Origin: Falsochrobactrum tianjinense
GTDB taxonomy: Bacteria > Pseudomonadota > Alphaproteobacteria > Rhizobiales > Rhizobiaceae
Length of the DNA stretch: 64,000 nt
Assembly: GCF_019100495.1 (NCBI RefSeq)
Contig: NZ_JAHRVA010000002.1
Location: forward strand, 325,960-389,959
Direction of reading: 5' to 3'
Shown here: piece after piece, positions 27,450 to 36,076 of the stretch
How positions within the stretch are numbered: position 1 is the first letter of the stretch
Layout of the letters: each line of letters begins with the position of its first letter
Made by a program: the position numbers and the translations under genes
Notes under the pieces: model-generated
Databases searched by the model: none
Told to the model about the DNA's origin: nothing
Seen by the model: the letters and a program-made list of their open reading frames with translations, nothing else

Positions 27450-28367
27450 TCACCTTGACGTTGCCGACAATCGCGCCCTGATATCCGGAGTTCTCAAGAC
27501 GTCAATGAATGCCCGTAGGGCCGACGGCACATGACGGCGACCGGGATAATAGAGCATCAGGGGAGAAAACGGAGGACACCAGTCTTCGAGTACAGTCACG
27601 AGATCGCCCGCGACCAGTAAATCATGTGCGAGGTTCTCCGGCACATAGGCAATACCCAGTCCCTCGACAGCCGCCTCGATCATCAGGTCATTGTCGTCCA
27701 ATGTCAGCGTGCCCGGAACGTCGATCGTCACTTCCTGGCCATGCTTCTCAAATTCCCAGCGATACCGTTTGCCACTCGGCAAACGCTGGCGGATACAGCG
27801 ATGATTGCGCAAATCATCTGGAACCAGAGGGCGACTGGAATCGCGCACATAGTCCGGAGCGACAACCGCGAGGAAACGCAGCTCGTCGCTGACGCGGACG
27901 CCAATCATGTCTTGCGGCACCGCTTCTCCCAGCCTCACACCAGCGTCGAAACCCTGCTCCACGATATCGACCAGTTTCCCGTCACTGACCAAATCAAGTT
28001 CCACTTCGGGATAACGGGTCAAAAAGATCGGCACGACATGGCGAAGTAAGATGCGGGCGGCTCCCCTGCTGGCATTGATGCGCAAAAGGCCGCTCGGACC
28101 ACCGCGCTCATCGGCGAGGGTATCGAGCGCCATGTCGAGTTCCCGAAGGGTTGGGGACACCCTTTGTAGCAGTTTTGCGCCAGCTTCCGTGGGAGAAACA
28201 CTGCGGGTGGTGCGGTGCAGCAGCCTGATATCGAGCTGCGCTTCGAGTTTCTTCATCCGATGGCTTAGTGCAGAGCGCGATACACCCAGGAGATCGGCGG
28301 CTCGACGAAAGCTGCGCTCGGTGGTAACCGTTGCAAAGGCTTCCAGGTCCGCAAGTGTCGGCTTCAT
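27450..28367 (-). CDS. LysR-family transcriptional regulator
   Basis: 305 residues: an N-terminal helix-turn-helix (MKPTLADLEAFATVTTERSF, then ADLLGVSRSALSHRMKKLE, residues about 1-60) and a substrate-binding-like effector domain. The RLLHRTTRSVSPTEAG segment after the recognition helix places it in the CrgA/DmlR-like LysR group. Start MKPTLAD at 28367 has AAAGGA before it; an upstream ATG at 28394 is less likely. Effector and targets are unknown; the SnoaL gene downstream is a candidate. Confidence 0.88.
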   Translation of the reverse strand: MKPTLADLEAFATVTTERSFRRAADLLGVSRSALSHRMKKLEAQLDIRLLHRTTRSVSPTEAGAKLLQRVSPTLRELDMALDTLADERGGPSGLLRINASRGAARILLRHVVPIFLTRYPEVELDLVSDGKLVDIVEQGFDAGVRLGEAVPQDMIGVRVSDELRFLAVVAPDYVRDSSRPLVPDDLRNHRCIRQRLPSGKRYRWEFEKHGQEVTIDVPGTLTLDDNDLMIEAAVEGLGIAYVPENLAHDLLVAGDLVTVLEDWCPPFSPLMLYYPGRRHVPSALRAFIDVLRTPDIRARLSATSR

Positions 28368-28635
28368 GACGATGAAATCCTTTCGCCAATACACGTTTAT
28401 TGAAGTGCAGACAGTACCGCCTTGGTCCGATCACCGCCAGCATTCCCGGCGCTGGCAAACCACATCAGCATTGGTCGCTGAACACGTCGCAATTACCTGA
28501 TTATATTCGATCTTCCTGCCGTTGCCACTAACAAAGCGGGCACGAAGACAAGTCTCGTATCATAACGACAAAAGACAATTGCCGGCCCCTGACGGAGTCC
28601 GGCTATTGCCTCATTTTCTCGTTGCCAGCCGATCA

Positions 28636-29346
28636 TCATGCTGTCTGAGGCGGCTGCTCGTAGCGATCGTGGCGGCGGACCCAGTCCATTCCCCCGGCCT
28701 CGTTGCGGCCTTTCGGAGCAAGATCGAGCATGTTGTAGGTACCCATCATTACCTCAACGCCGCGCCCATAGGTCGAATAGGTGCGGAAGACCTCGCCCGT
28801 GTCGTCCTTGTAGAAGGCGCTGACGCCAGGCCATTCCGTACCGATTCCCTGCCATTCGCCGAAATTGTAATCGATTTTTCCGCTGGCGACCTCATCGGGC
28901 GTGAAGCTTACTCGGAAGTCGTAGTTGAAGTCGGTGTCAAAGGACGAAACCCAATTGAACTGCCAGCCCATGCGTTTGCGGTAACGTTCGATGTCGGCAA
29001 GCGGCGCGCGGGAGATGGCGATCATGGTGACGTCGTGATGCGCAAGGTGCTTGTTCATACCATCGGTGTGATCGGCCATGAAGGAGCAGCTGGGGCAGCC
29101 TTCCTTCCATCCCGGCGCGAACATGAAATGCTGCACCAGGAGTTGCGATCGACCATCGAAGAGATCGGCCAGCGTGCGTGTGCCCACCGGCGTGTCGAAT
29201 AGGTATTTCTTGTCGATACGAACCCAAGGCAGGGCGAGCCGCTGACGGCCAACCTTGTCGCGAAGATGTGTCAGCTCCTTCTCCGCTTTCAGGAAGTCTC
29301 GGCGGGCGGCTAGCCAGTCAGCGTGTGAAACAACAGTATGCTGCAT
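28636..29346 (-). CDS. DUF899 thioredoxin-like protein
   Basis: 236 residues of the DUF899 family, which has a thioredoxin-like fold. Visible features are an N-terminal RRDFLKAEKELTHLRD helix, the segment FAPGWKEGCPSCSFMAD with a CPSC pair near residues 80-83, and a YDFRVSFT...YNFGEWQGIG core. CPSC could act as a redox pair, but no enzyme activity is established for the family. ATG 29346 has an AGGAGA site. It lies 10 bases after a small membrane-protein gene and divergently from a regulator gene. From 28368 to 28635 there is no recognised gene. Confidence 0.85.
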   Translation of the reverse strand: MQHTVVSHADWLAARRDFLKAEKELTHLRDKVGRQRLALPWVRIDKKYLFDTPVGTRTLADLFDGRSQLLVQHFMFAPGWKEGCPSCSFMADHTDGMNKHLAHHDVTMIAISRAPLADIERYRKRMGWQFNWVSSFDTDFNYDFRVSFTPDEVASGKIDYNFGEWQGIGTEWPGVSAFYKDDTGEVFRTYSTYGRGVEVMMGTYNMLDLAPKGRNEAGGMDWVRRHDRYEQPPQTA

Positions 29347-29356
29347 TGTCAGTCTC

Positions 29357-29632
29357 CTATGGTTTGAGTATTGTAGCGTCGCAAACGGCGGCAAAAAGCT
29401 TCATCCACGGCGGCAGGTGAAAGAGGCTCATCAGCACGTACATCAGCGCCATGTCGTTGACAGGAATGAAGGTCAATGCGCCAGAGCACATCGTCATGCC
29501 CTGCGAGCCGACTACAGAAATCCATGCCATCAGCGCGAAGGTCGGGGTGGCAGCAAGTCCAATCCAGCTGGCCGCATCGCTCGTCAGCCTGGGCAACAAA
29601 CCGACCTTTTTAGTTGCAGTGCACATTGGCAT
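29357..29632 (-). CDS. small membrane protein of unknown function
   Basis: 91 residues with two or three hydrophobic segments (about 21-40 and 62-84, e.g. DMALMYVLMSLFHLPPWMKLF). Start ATG 29632 has GGAG 8 bases before it; ATG 29647 is an alternative without a good site. It is followed after 10 bases by the DUF899 gene, so the two are probably an operon read leftwards. No family was recognised. Confidence 0.55.
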   Translation of the reverse strand: MPMCTATKKVGLLPRLTSDAASWIGLAATPTFALMAWISVVGSQGMTMCSGALTFIPVNDMALMYVLMSLFHLPPWMKLFAAVCDATILKP

Positions 29633-29733
29633 TTCCGCTTCTCCCATCGAATTGCCGTTTCCAGCGGTTGCGATACAATGAAGCTAATTCAGATGGAGGG
29701 GTATGTGAGAGTTACAAGTGTGACGGGATTTCA

Positions 29734-30954
29734 ATGGACTCGCTGATCGCCGCCGCCGCAAGTGCTCTCTCGGCTGGTGACCCCCTCACTGCACTGAATT
29801 GGGTCGCATTGCGCGATGACCCACCGGCGCTGGCGCTGCGGGGCATCGCAATGGCGCAACTCGGCGACTTCGCGCGCGCCAGAGCGCTTCTGCGAAGCGC
29901 CGCGCGTATCTTCGGCCCGAAAGAACTTGTGGCCCGCGCACGTTGTGCCGTTGCCGAAGCCGAAATCGCACTTGTTTCGCGCGATCTGGGCCGGTCGTTG
30001 CAAGCGCTCAATGCAGCCCGGGGAGTCCTTGAAGCCTCCGGTGACCGAAAGAACGCGGCCCATGCCAGCTATCTGGAAGCCCGGTACCTTCTCCTGATCG
30101 GCCGCCTTGATGAAGCCGAAGTGGTACTCGATGAGTTCGATACCAGCGCTCTGCCGTGTGCTTCACTGGCCGGGCGCGAACTGGTGGCGGCAGGCATCGC
30201 CATCCGTCGCATCAAGACGGCGCCGGCGAAAGCTGCCCTGGAACGGGCAAGACAGGCAGCGGCAGACGCCCGCATTCCCGCGCTCTCCGCCGAGGTAGAC
30301 AAGGCAGTGCGAGCGTTCGGGACACCGGCAGTACGCTTGGTCATCTGCGGCGTCGAACGATTGCTCCATCTCGAAGAGGTCGAAAGGCTTTTGGCCACCG
30401 ATACGCTGATCATAGACGCCTGCCGCAATGTGGTGCGTGGAGGGACAACGATCATTCCGCTCACCACTCGTCCGGTGCTGCTTGCACTCATGCGCGCTTT
30501 GGCGGAGGCTTGGCCGAAGGATGTAACACGCGAAACGCTTCTCAAATGCGCTTTCGGCGCACGGCATGCCGATGCGTCACACCGTGCGCGACTGCGTGTC
30601 GAAATCGCCCGGCTGCGCGAGGCGGTCAAACCGCTGGCAGCACTGAGTGCAACCAGGGAAGGCTTTGTTCTGCGGCCTCACGCCACCCGCGATGTTGCCG
30701 TTCTGGCGCCACGCGCAGAAGGCGACCGTGCCGAAATCCTCGCTCTGCTCAGCGATGGCGAAGCCTGGTCGAGTTCGGCACTGGCGCTGGCGTTGAGCGT
30801 GAGCCCGCGCACGGTGCAGCGAGCACTCAAAGAGCTTGCCCGTGACAGCAGAGTCGAGGCGTTCGGGCGCGGACGGGCGTGCCGCTGGATCGCGTCGGGC
30901 ATACCCGGATTCCCGACAAGCTTGTTGCTCCCCACCACGCGGATTTACAGCTAG
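29734..30954 (+). CDS. regulator with TPR-like N-terminus and two HTH domains
   Basis: 406 residues in three parts. Residues 1-200 are alanine-rich helical pairs resembling TPR/SARP-type repeats (e.g. LRGIAMAQLGDFARARALL). About 235-320 form a winged-helix-like domain (LTTRPVLLALMRALAEAWP...HRARLRVEIARLREAVKPL). About 340-395 form a second HTH with ALALSVSPRTVQRALKELARDSRV and a wing. Two DNA-binding modules in one chain are unusual. ATG 29734 follows GGGATTTCA, a weak site. The gene is divergent from the DUF899 operon and 9 bases upstream of a beta-propeller gene, so it is a likely local regulator. Confidence 0.7.
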   Translation: MDSLIAAAASALSAGDPLTALNWVALRDDPPALALRGIAMAQLGDFARARALLRSAARIFGPKELVARARCAVAEAEIALVSRDLGRSLQALNAARGVLEASGDRKNAAHASYLEARYLLLIGRLDEAEVVLDEFDTSALPCASLAGRELVAAGIAIRRIKTAPAKAALERARQAAADARIPALSAEVDKAVRAFGTPAVRLVICGVERLLHLEEVERLLATDTLIIDACRNVVRGGTTIIPLTTRPVLLALMRALAEAWPKDVTRETLLKCAFGARHADASHRARLRVEIARLREAVKPLAALSATREGFVLRPHATRDVAVLAPRAEGDRAEILALLSDGEAWSSSALALALSVSPRTVQRALKELARDSRVEAFGRGRACRWIASGIPGFPTSLLLPTTRIYS

Positions 30955-30963
30955 GATAACGAC

Positions 30964-31608
30964 ATGAAACACTCTACCGCCGAAATCATCCGCGAATATG
31001 GCCCCTTTCCCGATGCGGACAACGTGGCCGGAGTCAGCTTCGACGGCAATCAAGTCTGGTTCGCAACGGGCAAAAAACTGAATGCTCTTGATCCCGAAAG
31101 CGGAGAGATCCTGCGCTCGCTCGACGTCGCCGCCGATGCGGGAACCGCATTCGACGGCGAGCACTTGTTCCAGATCGGCGACACCGTGATCCGCAAGATC
31201 AATCCCAAGACCAGCGAGATTATCTCCGTAATACCGGCGCCCGGGAATGGCGGAAATTCCGGTCTGGCCTGGGCGGAGGGTTCGCTCTGGGTCGGGCAGC
31301 ATCACGGCCGCAAGATCCATCAGGTGGATCCCGAGACCGGAGAAGTGCTGCGTACGATCGAATCCGATCGGTTCGTCACCGGTGTCACCTGGGTCGATGG
31401 CGAACTTTGGCACGGCACATGGGAAGACGACAGAAGCGATCTTCGCCGCATTAATCAGAAAACAGGTGCCGTGCTCGAGCGATTGGACATGCCGTCCGGA
31501 ACTGGAGTTTCGGGGCTTGAATCCGATGGCAGCGACCGTTTTTTCTGCGGCGGCGGGAGCAGCGGAAAGGTACGGGCTATTCGTCGACCCGGATGTGGCG
31601 TCAAGTGA
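30964..31608 (+). CDS. beta-propeller protein, glutamine-cyclotransferase-like
   Basis: 214 residues made of repeating strands with W-F/G-D patterns: FDGNQVWFATG.KLNALDPESGEILRS, then AFDGEHLFQIGDTVIRKINP, then WAEGSLWVGQ..GRKIHQVDPETGEVLRTIE and WVDGELWHGTW. These resemble five-bladed propeller repeats of plant-type glutaminyl cyclotransferases and PQQ-binding-like proteins, though the chain is short. No signal peptide is present, so it should be cytoplasmic. It follows the double-HTH regulator by 9 bases. Function is unknown. Confidence 0.65.
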   Translation: MKHSTAEIIREYGPFPDADNVAGVSFDGNQVWFATGKKLNALDPESGEILRSLDVAADAGTAFDGEHLFQIGDTVIRKINPKTSEIISVIPAPGNGGNSGLAWAEGSLWVGQHHGRKIHQVDPETGEVLRTIESDRFVTGVTWVDGELWHGTWEDDRSDLRRINQKTGAVLERLDMPSGTGVSGLESDGSDRFFCGGGSSGKVRAIRRPGCGVK

Positions 31609-31744
31609 GCGCGGATTAACAGCCACCTTGCCCACGGCAAGCGATGCGGCTCGCGATCAAGCGACTGGTCTTTTCTCCTGAATTCCATCAGAAAATTGCT
31701 TAGAAAGCTGATCGACTTAATGATGATCACCGACGATAAGCCTC

Positions 31745-32983
31745 TCAGTGTCCCGACGGGTTCTCATGAATTTTGGGTAAGAACCACGCCAGAAGTCCAA
31801 ACAATGGAAGATAGGAGCACAACCGATAAACGGTTTCCACGCCATATTGATCTGCGAGCACGCCCAGAATTGCAGCAGCAATGCCTCCAAGCCCGAAATT
31901 CAAGCCATAGAAGAGGCCACCGATAAGCCCGATACGATTTGGCAAGAGTTCCATCGCATAGATGAGGATCGATGCGAACGCGCTCGCCATAATCAGATTA
32001 ATGAAAACCGTGAGAACGCCTGTCCAGAAAAGATCGACATAAGGAAGCATCAATGTCAGCGGCAAGGGTCCGAGCACGGAAATCCAGATAATCTTGTAGC
32101 GGCCTATCCGATCTCCCACGATGCCCCCGATCAAAGCCCCTGCCGCAGAGGACATAAGAAAGATGAAGAGCATCATCTGTGCAGATGGAATGGACAACCC
32201 AAATTTGTCCATCAAATAGAACGTGTAGAATGAGCGAAAGCTTTCGCCATATGCGTTCTTTGTAAACATCAAAAAGGTCAATACGACCAGACCCATAGCG
32301 ATGGTGGCGGGCGCATGACGGATGGGTTCCCCTCCGACGCTACCGCCTGTCCGCATGGCAGTGAATGCCGTCCGAATTTCTTTTTGTTTACTGCCGATCC
32401 AGACAAGGAGAGACATCGCGAGCAACGCCAATACCGCGAACCAGGCAAGACTTTGCTGACCCCACGGCACAAGTATCAGGGCCGCAAGGACGGGTCCGAG
32501 CGAACCACCAGCCTGCCCGCCAACCTGGAAAATACCCTGTGCTAGGCCCTGACGTCCTCCCGCCGCATATCGAGCCATCCGCGTGGCTTCCGGATGGAAA
32601 ATCGAAGATCCAATGCCGATGAGTGCTACGGAGACAAGTATCACCGCATAACTATGCGCAAAAGCCAAGCTCACCAACCCGGAAAGCGTGAACATCATGC
32701 CGACTACAGGCGAGAAAGGTGCGGGCCGTTTGTCGGTAATCATCCCGATGACTGGCTGAAGCAAAGACCCGGCAATCTGGAAAGTAAGGGTGATCATCCC
32801 GATCTGCACGAAATCGAGGGCATAGGCGTCTTTGAGGATTGGATAAGATGCAGAAATCAAGGATTGCATCAAGTCGTTCAGAAGATGCGTGAACCCCAAG
32901 ACGAACAGCACAACTATGTAAGGCTTGGAACGCGTTCTGGCGGGGCTTGATGCTATTACGTTCACTGGTTTTCCCCAGGGCAA
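31745..32983 (-). CDS. Fsr-like (fosmidomycin resistance) MFS transporter
   Basis: Inner-membrane MFS exporter, 412 residues, about 12 helices. The helix-1 pattern THLLNDLMQSLISASYPIL followed by FVQIG, and the HPEATRMAR motif near residue 128-136, are typical of the Fsr family that exports fosmidomycin and other compounds. The gene has no partner or regulator beside it. It lies at the right side of the accessory stretch, next to an IS110 remnant. Actual substrate is unknown. Confidence 0.82.
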   Translation of the reverse strand: MPWGKPVNVIASSPARTRSKPYIVVLFVLGFTHLLNDLMQSLISASYPILKDAYALDFVQIGMITLTFQIAGSLLQPVIGMITDKRPAPFSPVVGMMFTLSGLVSLAFAHSYAVILVSVALIGIGSSIFHPEATRMARYAAGGRQGLAQGIFQVGGQAGGSLGPVLAALILVPWGQQSLAWFAVLALLAMSLLVWIGSKQKEIRTAFTAMRTGGSVGGEPIRHAPATIAMGLVVLTFLMFTKNAYGESFRSFYTFYLMDKFGLSIPSAQMMLFIFLMSSAAGALIGGIVGDRIGRYKIIWISVLGPLPLTLMLPYVDLFWTGVLTVFINLIMASAFASILIYAMELLPNRIGLIGGLFYGLNFGLGGIAAAILGVLADQYGVETVYRLCSYLPLFGLLAWFLPKIHENPSGH

Positions 32984-33099
32984 TTGAAACTAAAAATTAC
33001 TCCTGCTTTACGTCATACTCCGATCTGCGTCTATCTTATGAGGCAACAATACTCTGAATAAAGGTCTCACAAGATCGCGGATCGATGGAAGCACGGCGG

Positions 33100-33710
33100 T
33101 TATGTCGCAAATTTTCGAACGAATATGGGCCCCACGCCGGGAATGGTCATCAGGCGTCGGCAAGTCATATCTATGCGAACAATGGATAGAACACGTTGAT
33201 GCAAAATTGTGACCGTTTCCCGAAGCTACTACCTGGTCGCGAGTAATGGTTCAATTATTCCTTCCAAATCAGTCATACCCTCAAGAAGTTCTCTTATCCA
33301 CGGCGCAAATCCAACACTGCCAATGATACCAATCTTGAGACCAAAGTTACGCAGCAGGCCCCGGATGTCATTCTCGGTATCTCTGGTCTTGGTCGAAATG
33401 AGCTTGCGCACTGTCAGTAAGGTCCGTCGCTGCTGACTTGGTAGCGTTTTCACATGAACCGGCCGAAACAGATTGACTGCATCATGCGTGCGATGCCGCG
33501 TGCATCATTGCGATCCGTTTTGTTCACGGTCGATGGAAGGCCGGGTATGACGGGTTTCGATGCAAACAACCGGTAATCCTGTACTGACAGGGCCCTCGAA
33601 GAGCCATTGCAACAGTTGCTATACAGACCACATTTATCATCACTCGAGGCGCAGTACTCTCTCCACAGTCTCAAATCTTCTGAAGATCGGATGCCAAGCC
33701 AAATCCCCAT
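33100..33710 (-). pseudogene. IS110-family transposase remnant, frameshifted
   Basis: Fragments of one IS110 transposase are readable on the minus strand: a first frame (33450-33710) with NKTDRNDARGIARMMQ, then after a frameshift near 33453 a second frame (33229-33453) with HVKTLPSQQ and DTENDIRGLLRNFGLKIG, then a third piece near 33100-33165 with CRRLMTIPGVGPIF. Ends and several segments are missing, so the element is inactive. From 32984 to 33833 nothing else gene-like was found. Its position marks the right border of the accessory stretch. Confidence 0.8.
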
Positions 33711-33833
33711 CTAACTAGTATGCATGAGCAAACAGGAAGAAGATGCGGCACTACGCGCTGTGAAAATCTCGGTGGATCTTCCTCCGCGACTTTGATCAGA
33801 TTTTACAGCGTTATATTATGCTAAAGTCATTTT

Positions 33834-34472
33834 ATGAAAGACCTGTTTGCCAATCTTGAATCACACGAAACGCTTGCGGATGGCGCCGTCCTTCTGCATG
33901 GCTTTGCGCTGGCTGATGAAACTGCCATTCTGGAAGCCATAGAGCATATTGTTGAGGCAGCGCCGTATCGGCATATGGCCACACCCGGCGGTTATCGCAT
34001 GTCGGTAGCCATGACCAATTGCGGCAACTTTGGCTGGATCACTGATCGGCGCGGCTATCGCTATAGTCCGGTTGATCCACTGACAGATAAGGCCTGGCCC
34101 AACATGCCGCCTATATTACAAGAACTGGCTGAAAATGCCGCGCGAGAAGCCGGCTATCCGGGATTTTCTCCCGATGCCTGTTTGATCAATCGCTATGAGC
34201 CCGGAACAAAAATGTCGCTACATCAGGACAAGGACGAACGAGATTTCAATAATCCGATAGTTTCGGTTTCCCTTGGCCTGCCTGCTACATTCCAGTTTGG
34301 CGGATTGAAGCGTGCTGACCCTGTTCGCAAATATGTTCTACATCATGGCGATGTGGTTGTATGGGGTGGCCCGTCCCGCCTTTTTTATCATGGCATCTTG
34401 CCGTTAAAGCAAGCTCAACATGCAGAGTTAGGAAGCGTTCGCCTCAATCTTACATTCAGAAAAGCATCCTAG
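33834..34472 (+). CDS. alkB: AlkB, 2-oxoglutarate/Fe(II)-dependent DNA dealkylase
   Basis: Oxidative repair enzyme that removes methyl groups from 1-methyladenine and 3-methylcytosine. All family residues are present in 212 residues: Fe ligands H130 and D132 (LHQDKDE), H186 (FYHGI), and the 2-oxoglutarate arginines R203 and R209 (RLNLTFR). The substrate loop with MSVAMTNCGNFGW lies near residues 56-68. Length matches E. coli AlkB (216). It stands alone, with a terminator behind it. An AidB-like gene is 17 kb away on the same window. Confidence 0.95.
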   Translation: MKDLFANLESHETLADGAVLLHGFALADETAILEAIEHIVEAAPYRHMATPGGYRMSVAMTNCGNFGWITDRRGYRYSPVDPLTDKAWPNMPPILQELAENAAREAGYPGFSPDACLINRYEPGTKMSLHQDKDERDFNNPIVSVSLGLPATFQFGGLKRADPVRKYVLHHGDVVVWGGPSRLFYHGILPLKQAQHAELGSVRLNLTFRKAS

Positions 34473-34520
34473 AAAGCAATATATGAGATATTATTTATAA
34501 TATACTGATTTTATTGTAAT

Positions 34521-34554
34521 AAAGGCCCTAATCTCTTATAGAATTAGGGCCTTT
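34521..34554. terminator. bidirectional terminator between alkB and the MFS gene
   Basis: Arms AAAGGCCCTAAT (34521-34532) and ATTAGGGCCTTT (34543-34554) are a perfect 12-bp pair around a 10-base loop. The A/T ends supply a T-rich tail in both directions, which suits the convergent genes alkB and the SV2-like transporter. Confidence 0.85.
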
Positions 34555-34559
34555 ATTAA

Positions 34560-35870
34560 TCAGTTCAAGGCCTGATCCCGCGTTTCGACATTGATGAAAA
34601 ACGCGATGATTCCAGCAAGTGCCAGCAGTCCGGCAAAAAGCGCAACCGCCAGATTGAAACTCTGGCTGACGACGATAGCGAGTGCGGATGGCGCAAGCAA
34701 TCCACCCAATCGCGCCATGGCACCCGCCGCCCCCATGCCACTTGCACGCAAGGCGGTCGGGTAAAGTTCAGGCGTAAATGCATAGAGCGCACCCCATGTA
34801 CCAAGCAGCGCAAAGCTCATGATCAGGATAGATGTGCCCACAACAGCCGAACTGGTGGCGACCGTAAAGAGAGCGCAGGCGGCGGCGCTGATGAAGAGAA
34901 AGCCGATCAGTGTGTTGCGTCGCCCCCATGCTTCCACGCCATAGGCAGCGAGCGCGTAGCCCGGCAATTGCGCAAGGGCAACCACGACCAGAAAACCGTA
35001 GCCGCGCACAAAGCCAAAACCTTCGCTGGCGAGCTTGGCGGGTATCCATGTAAAGATGCCGTAATAGGAAACAGAAACAAGAAACCAGATGGCCAGTGTC
35101 GTTAGCGTACGTTGACGCAGATTTGGAGACAGAAGCTTTTCGTCAGTTACCATAAGCGGCGCTTCCAGTACGACTTTGGGCGGCAGTTCAGGCTTGCCAT
35201 TGCGACGCAAAACGCGATTCATCACTGTCTTTGCTTCATCCGGCCGCCCCGATTTCAGCAAGTGCATCGGTGATTCCGGCACCCATATGCGCAGCCAGAT
35301 GCCGATGAGCGCCGGCGCGGCAGTGACGATAAATATATAACGCCATGCGTCTTCCACGCCGGCAAGGCTGGTTGCCCAAGCGGCAAGGGCGATAATAACC
35401 GTGCCAACAGCCCAGAAGCCTTCCAGCATCACGAGCCAGCGGCCTCGGTTCTTAGCAGGCAAAAATTCGGCCATCATTGCATAATCGACGGGCAGCGTAC
35501 CGCCAACCGCCATGCCTGTGAGAAAGCGCAAGCCCAGCAGAATGCCGAAACTTGGTGAAAAGGCCGATAGAAGCCCGAATATGGCATCGCAAGCAACCGT
35601 GATCAGCAGCACGTTCCGACGACCGTAACGATCGGCCAAGCGGCCAAAAAGGGCTGCGCCAATCAGCATACCGAGGAAGAATAGAGTGCCGGTTTGCAGG
35701 GCTTCGCCGATTGTCAGCCCGAAGGTTTTGGCAATTGCGGCACCCGTAAAGCCAACCGCCAGCACCTGCATGGCGTCCGCCGCCCAGACCAGACCAAACA
35801 CACCGAGAAGATTGCGCTGGAATGTGCCCGTCCCGGCCTGGTCCAGCGTCTGTTCAATAGTAATCTTCAT
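34560..35870 (-). CDS. SV2/NiaP-like MFS transporter
   Basis: Proton-coupled uptake transporter of the MFS, 436 residues, 12 helices. Helix 1 has VWAADAMQVLAVGF, the first loop has the A-motif GRLADRYGRRNVLL, and the region PESPMHLLKSGRPDEA after helix 6 is typical of the SV2/NiaP and aromatic-acid symporter groups. Candidates for substrate are niacin, aromatic acids or sugars. It is a lone gene divergent from the DmpA-type peptidase gene. Confidence 0.82.
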   Translation of the reverse strand: MKITIEQTLDQAGTGTFQRNLLGVFGLVWAADAMQVLAVGFTGAAIAKTFGLTIGEALQTGTLFFLGMLIGAALFGRLADRYGRRNVLLITVACDAIFGLLSAFSPSFGILLGLRFLTGMAVGGTLPVDYAMMAEFLPAKNRGRWLVMLEGFWAVGTVIIALAAWATSLAGVEDAWRYIFIVTAAPALIGIWLRIWVPESPMHLLKSGRPDEAKTVMNRVLRRNGKPELPPKVVLEAPLMVTDEKLLSPNLRQRTLTTLAIWFLVSVSYYGIFTWIPAKLASEGFGFVRGYGFLVVVALAQLPGYALAAYGVEAWGRRNTLIGFLFISAAACALFTVATSSAVVGTSILIMSFALLGTWGALYAFTPELYPTALRASGMGAAGAMARLGGLLAPSALAIVVSQSFNLAVALFAGLLALAGIIAFFINVETRDQALN

Positions 35871-35890
35871 ACCGCTTCGGTCCCCCTCTT

Positions 35891-35910
35891 CCGTGTAAAA
35901 ATTTTACGGG
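35891..35910. promoter_or_regulatory. imperfect palindrome in a divergent promoter region
   Basis: CCGTGTAAAAATTTTACGGG is a near-palindrome placed just upstream of the MFS transporter start (35870) in the 206-base interval shared with the DmpA-type gene. It could be an operator; no regulator is encoded next to it. Confidence 0.25.
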
Positions 35911-36076
35911 CCTTTGCTGCGCCTCCTGTCAACGTCTGTCAATGATAGATTTCATGGATTCAGGGCTTTTGCATGAATTGAGCATAAGCCTCTCAATTGT
36001 GCCTTATCCAAAAGCGTAGTTTCGTCCATGCAAGAAAACCGTTATGACCGTTTGGTGATTTGAGGGGGAAACAAGC

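Noticed and set aside
30577-31635. 352-codon minus-strand frame opposite the double-HTH regulator and propeller genes
   Set aside because: The plus-strand genes have coherent domains and spacing; the antisense translation shows none.
35926-35942. Direct repeat CTGTCAA-CGT-CTGTCAA as a second PhoB box
   Set aside because: The period is 10 rather than 11 bases and the adjacent genes have no phosphate link; recorded only as a coincidence.
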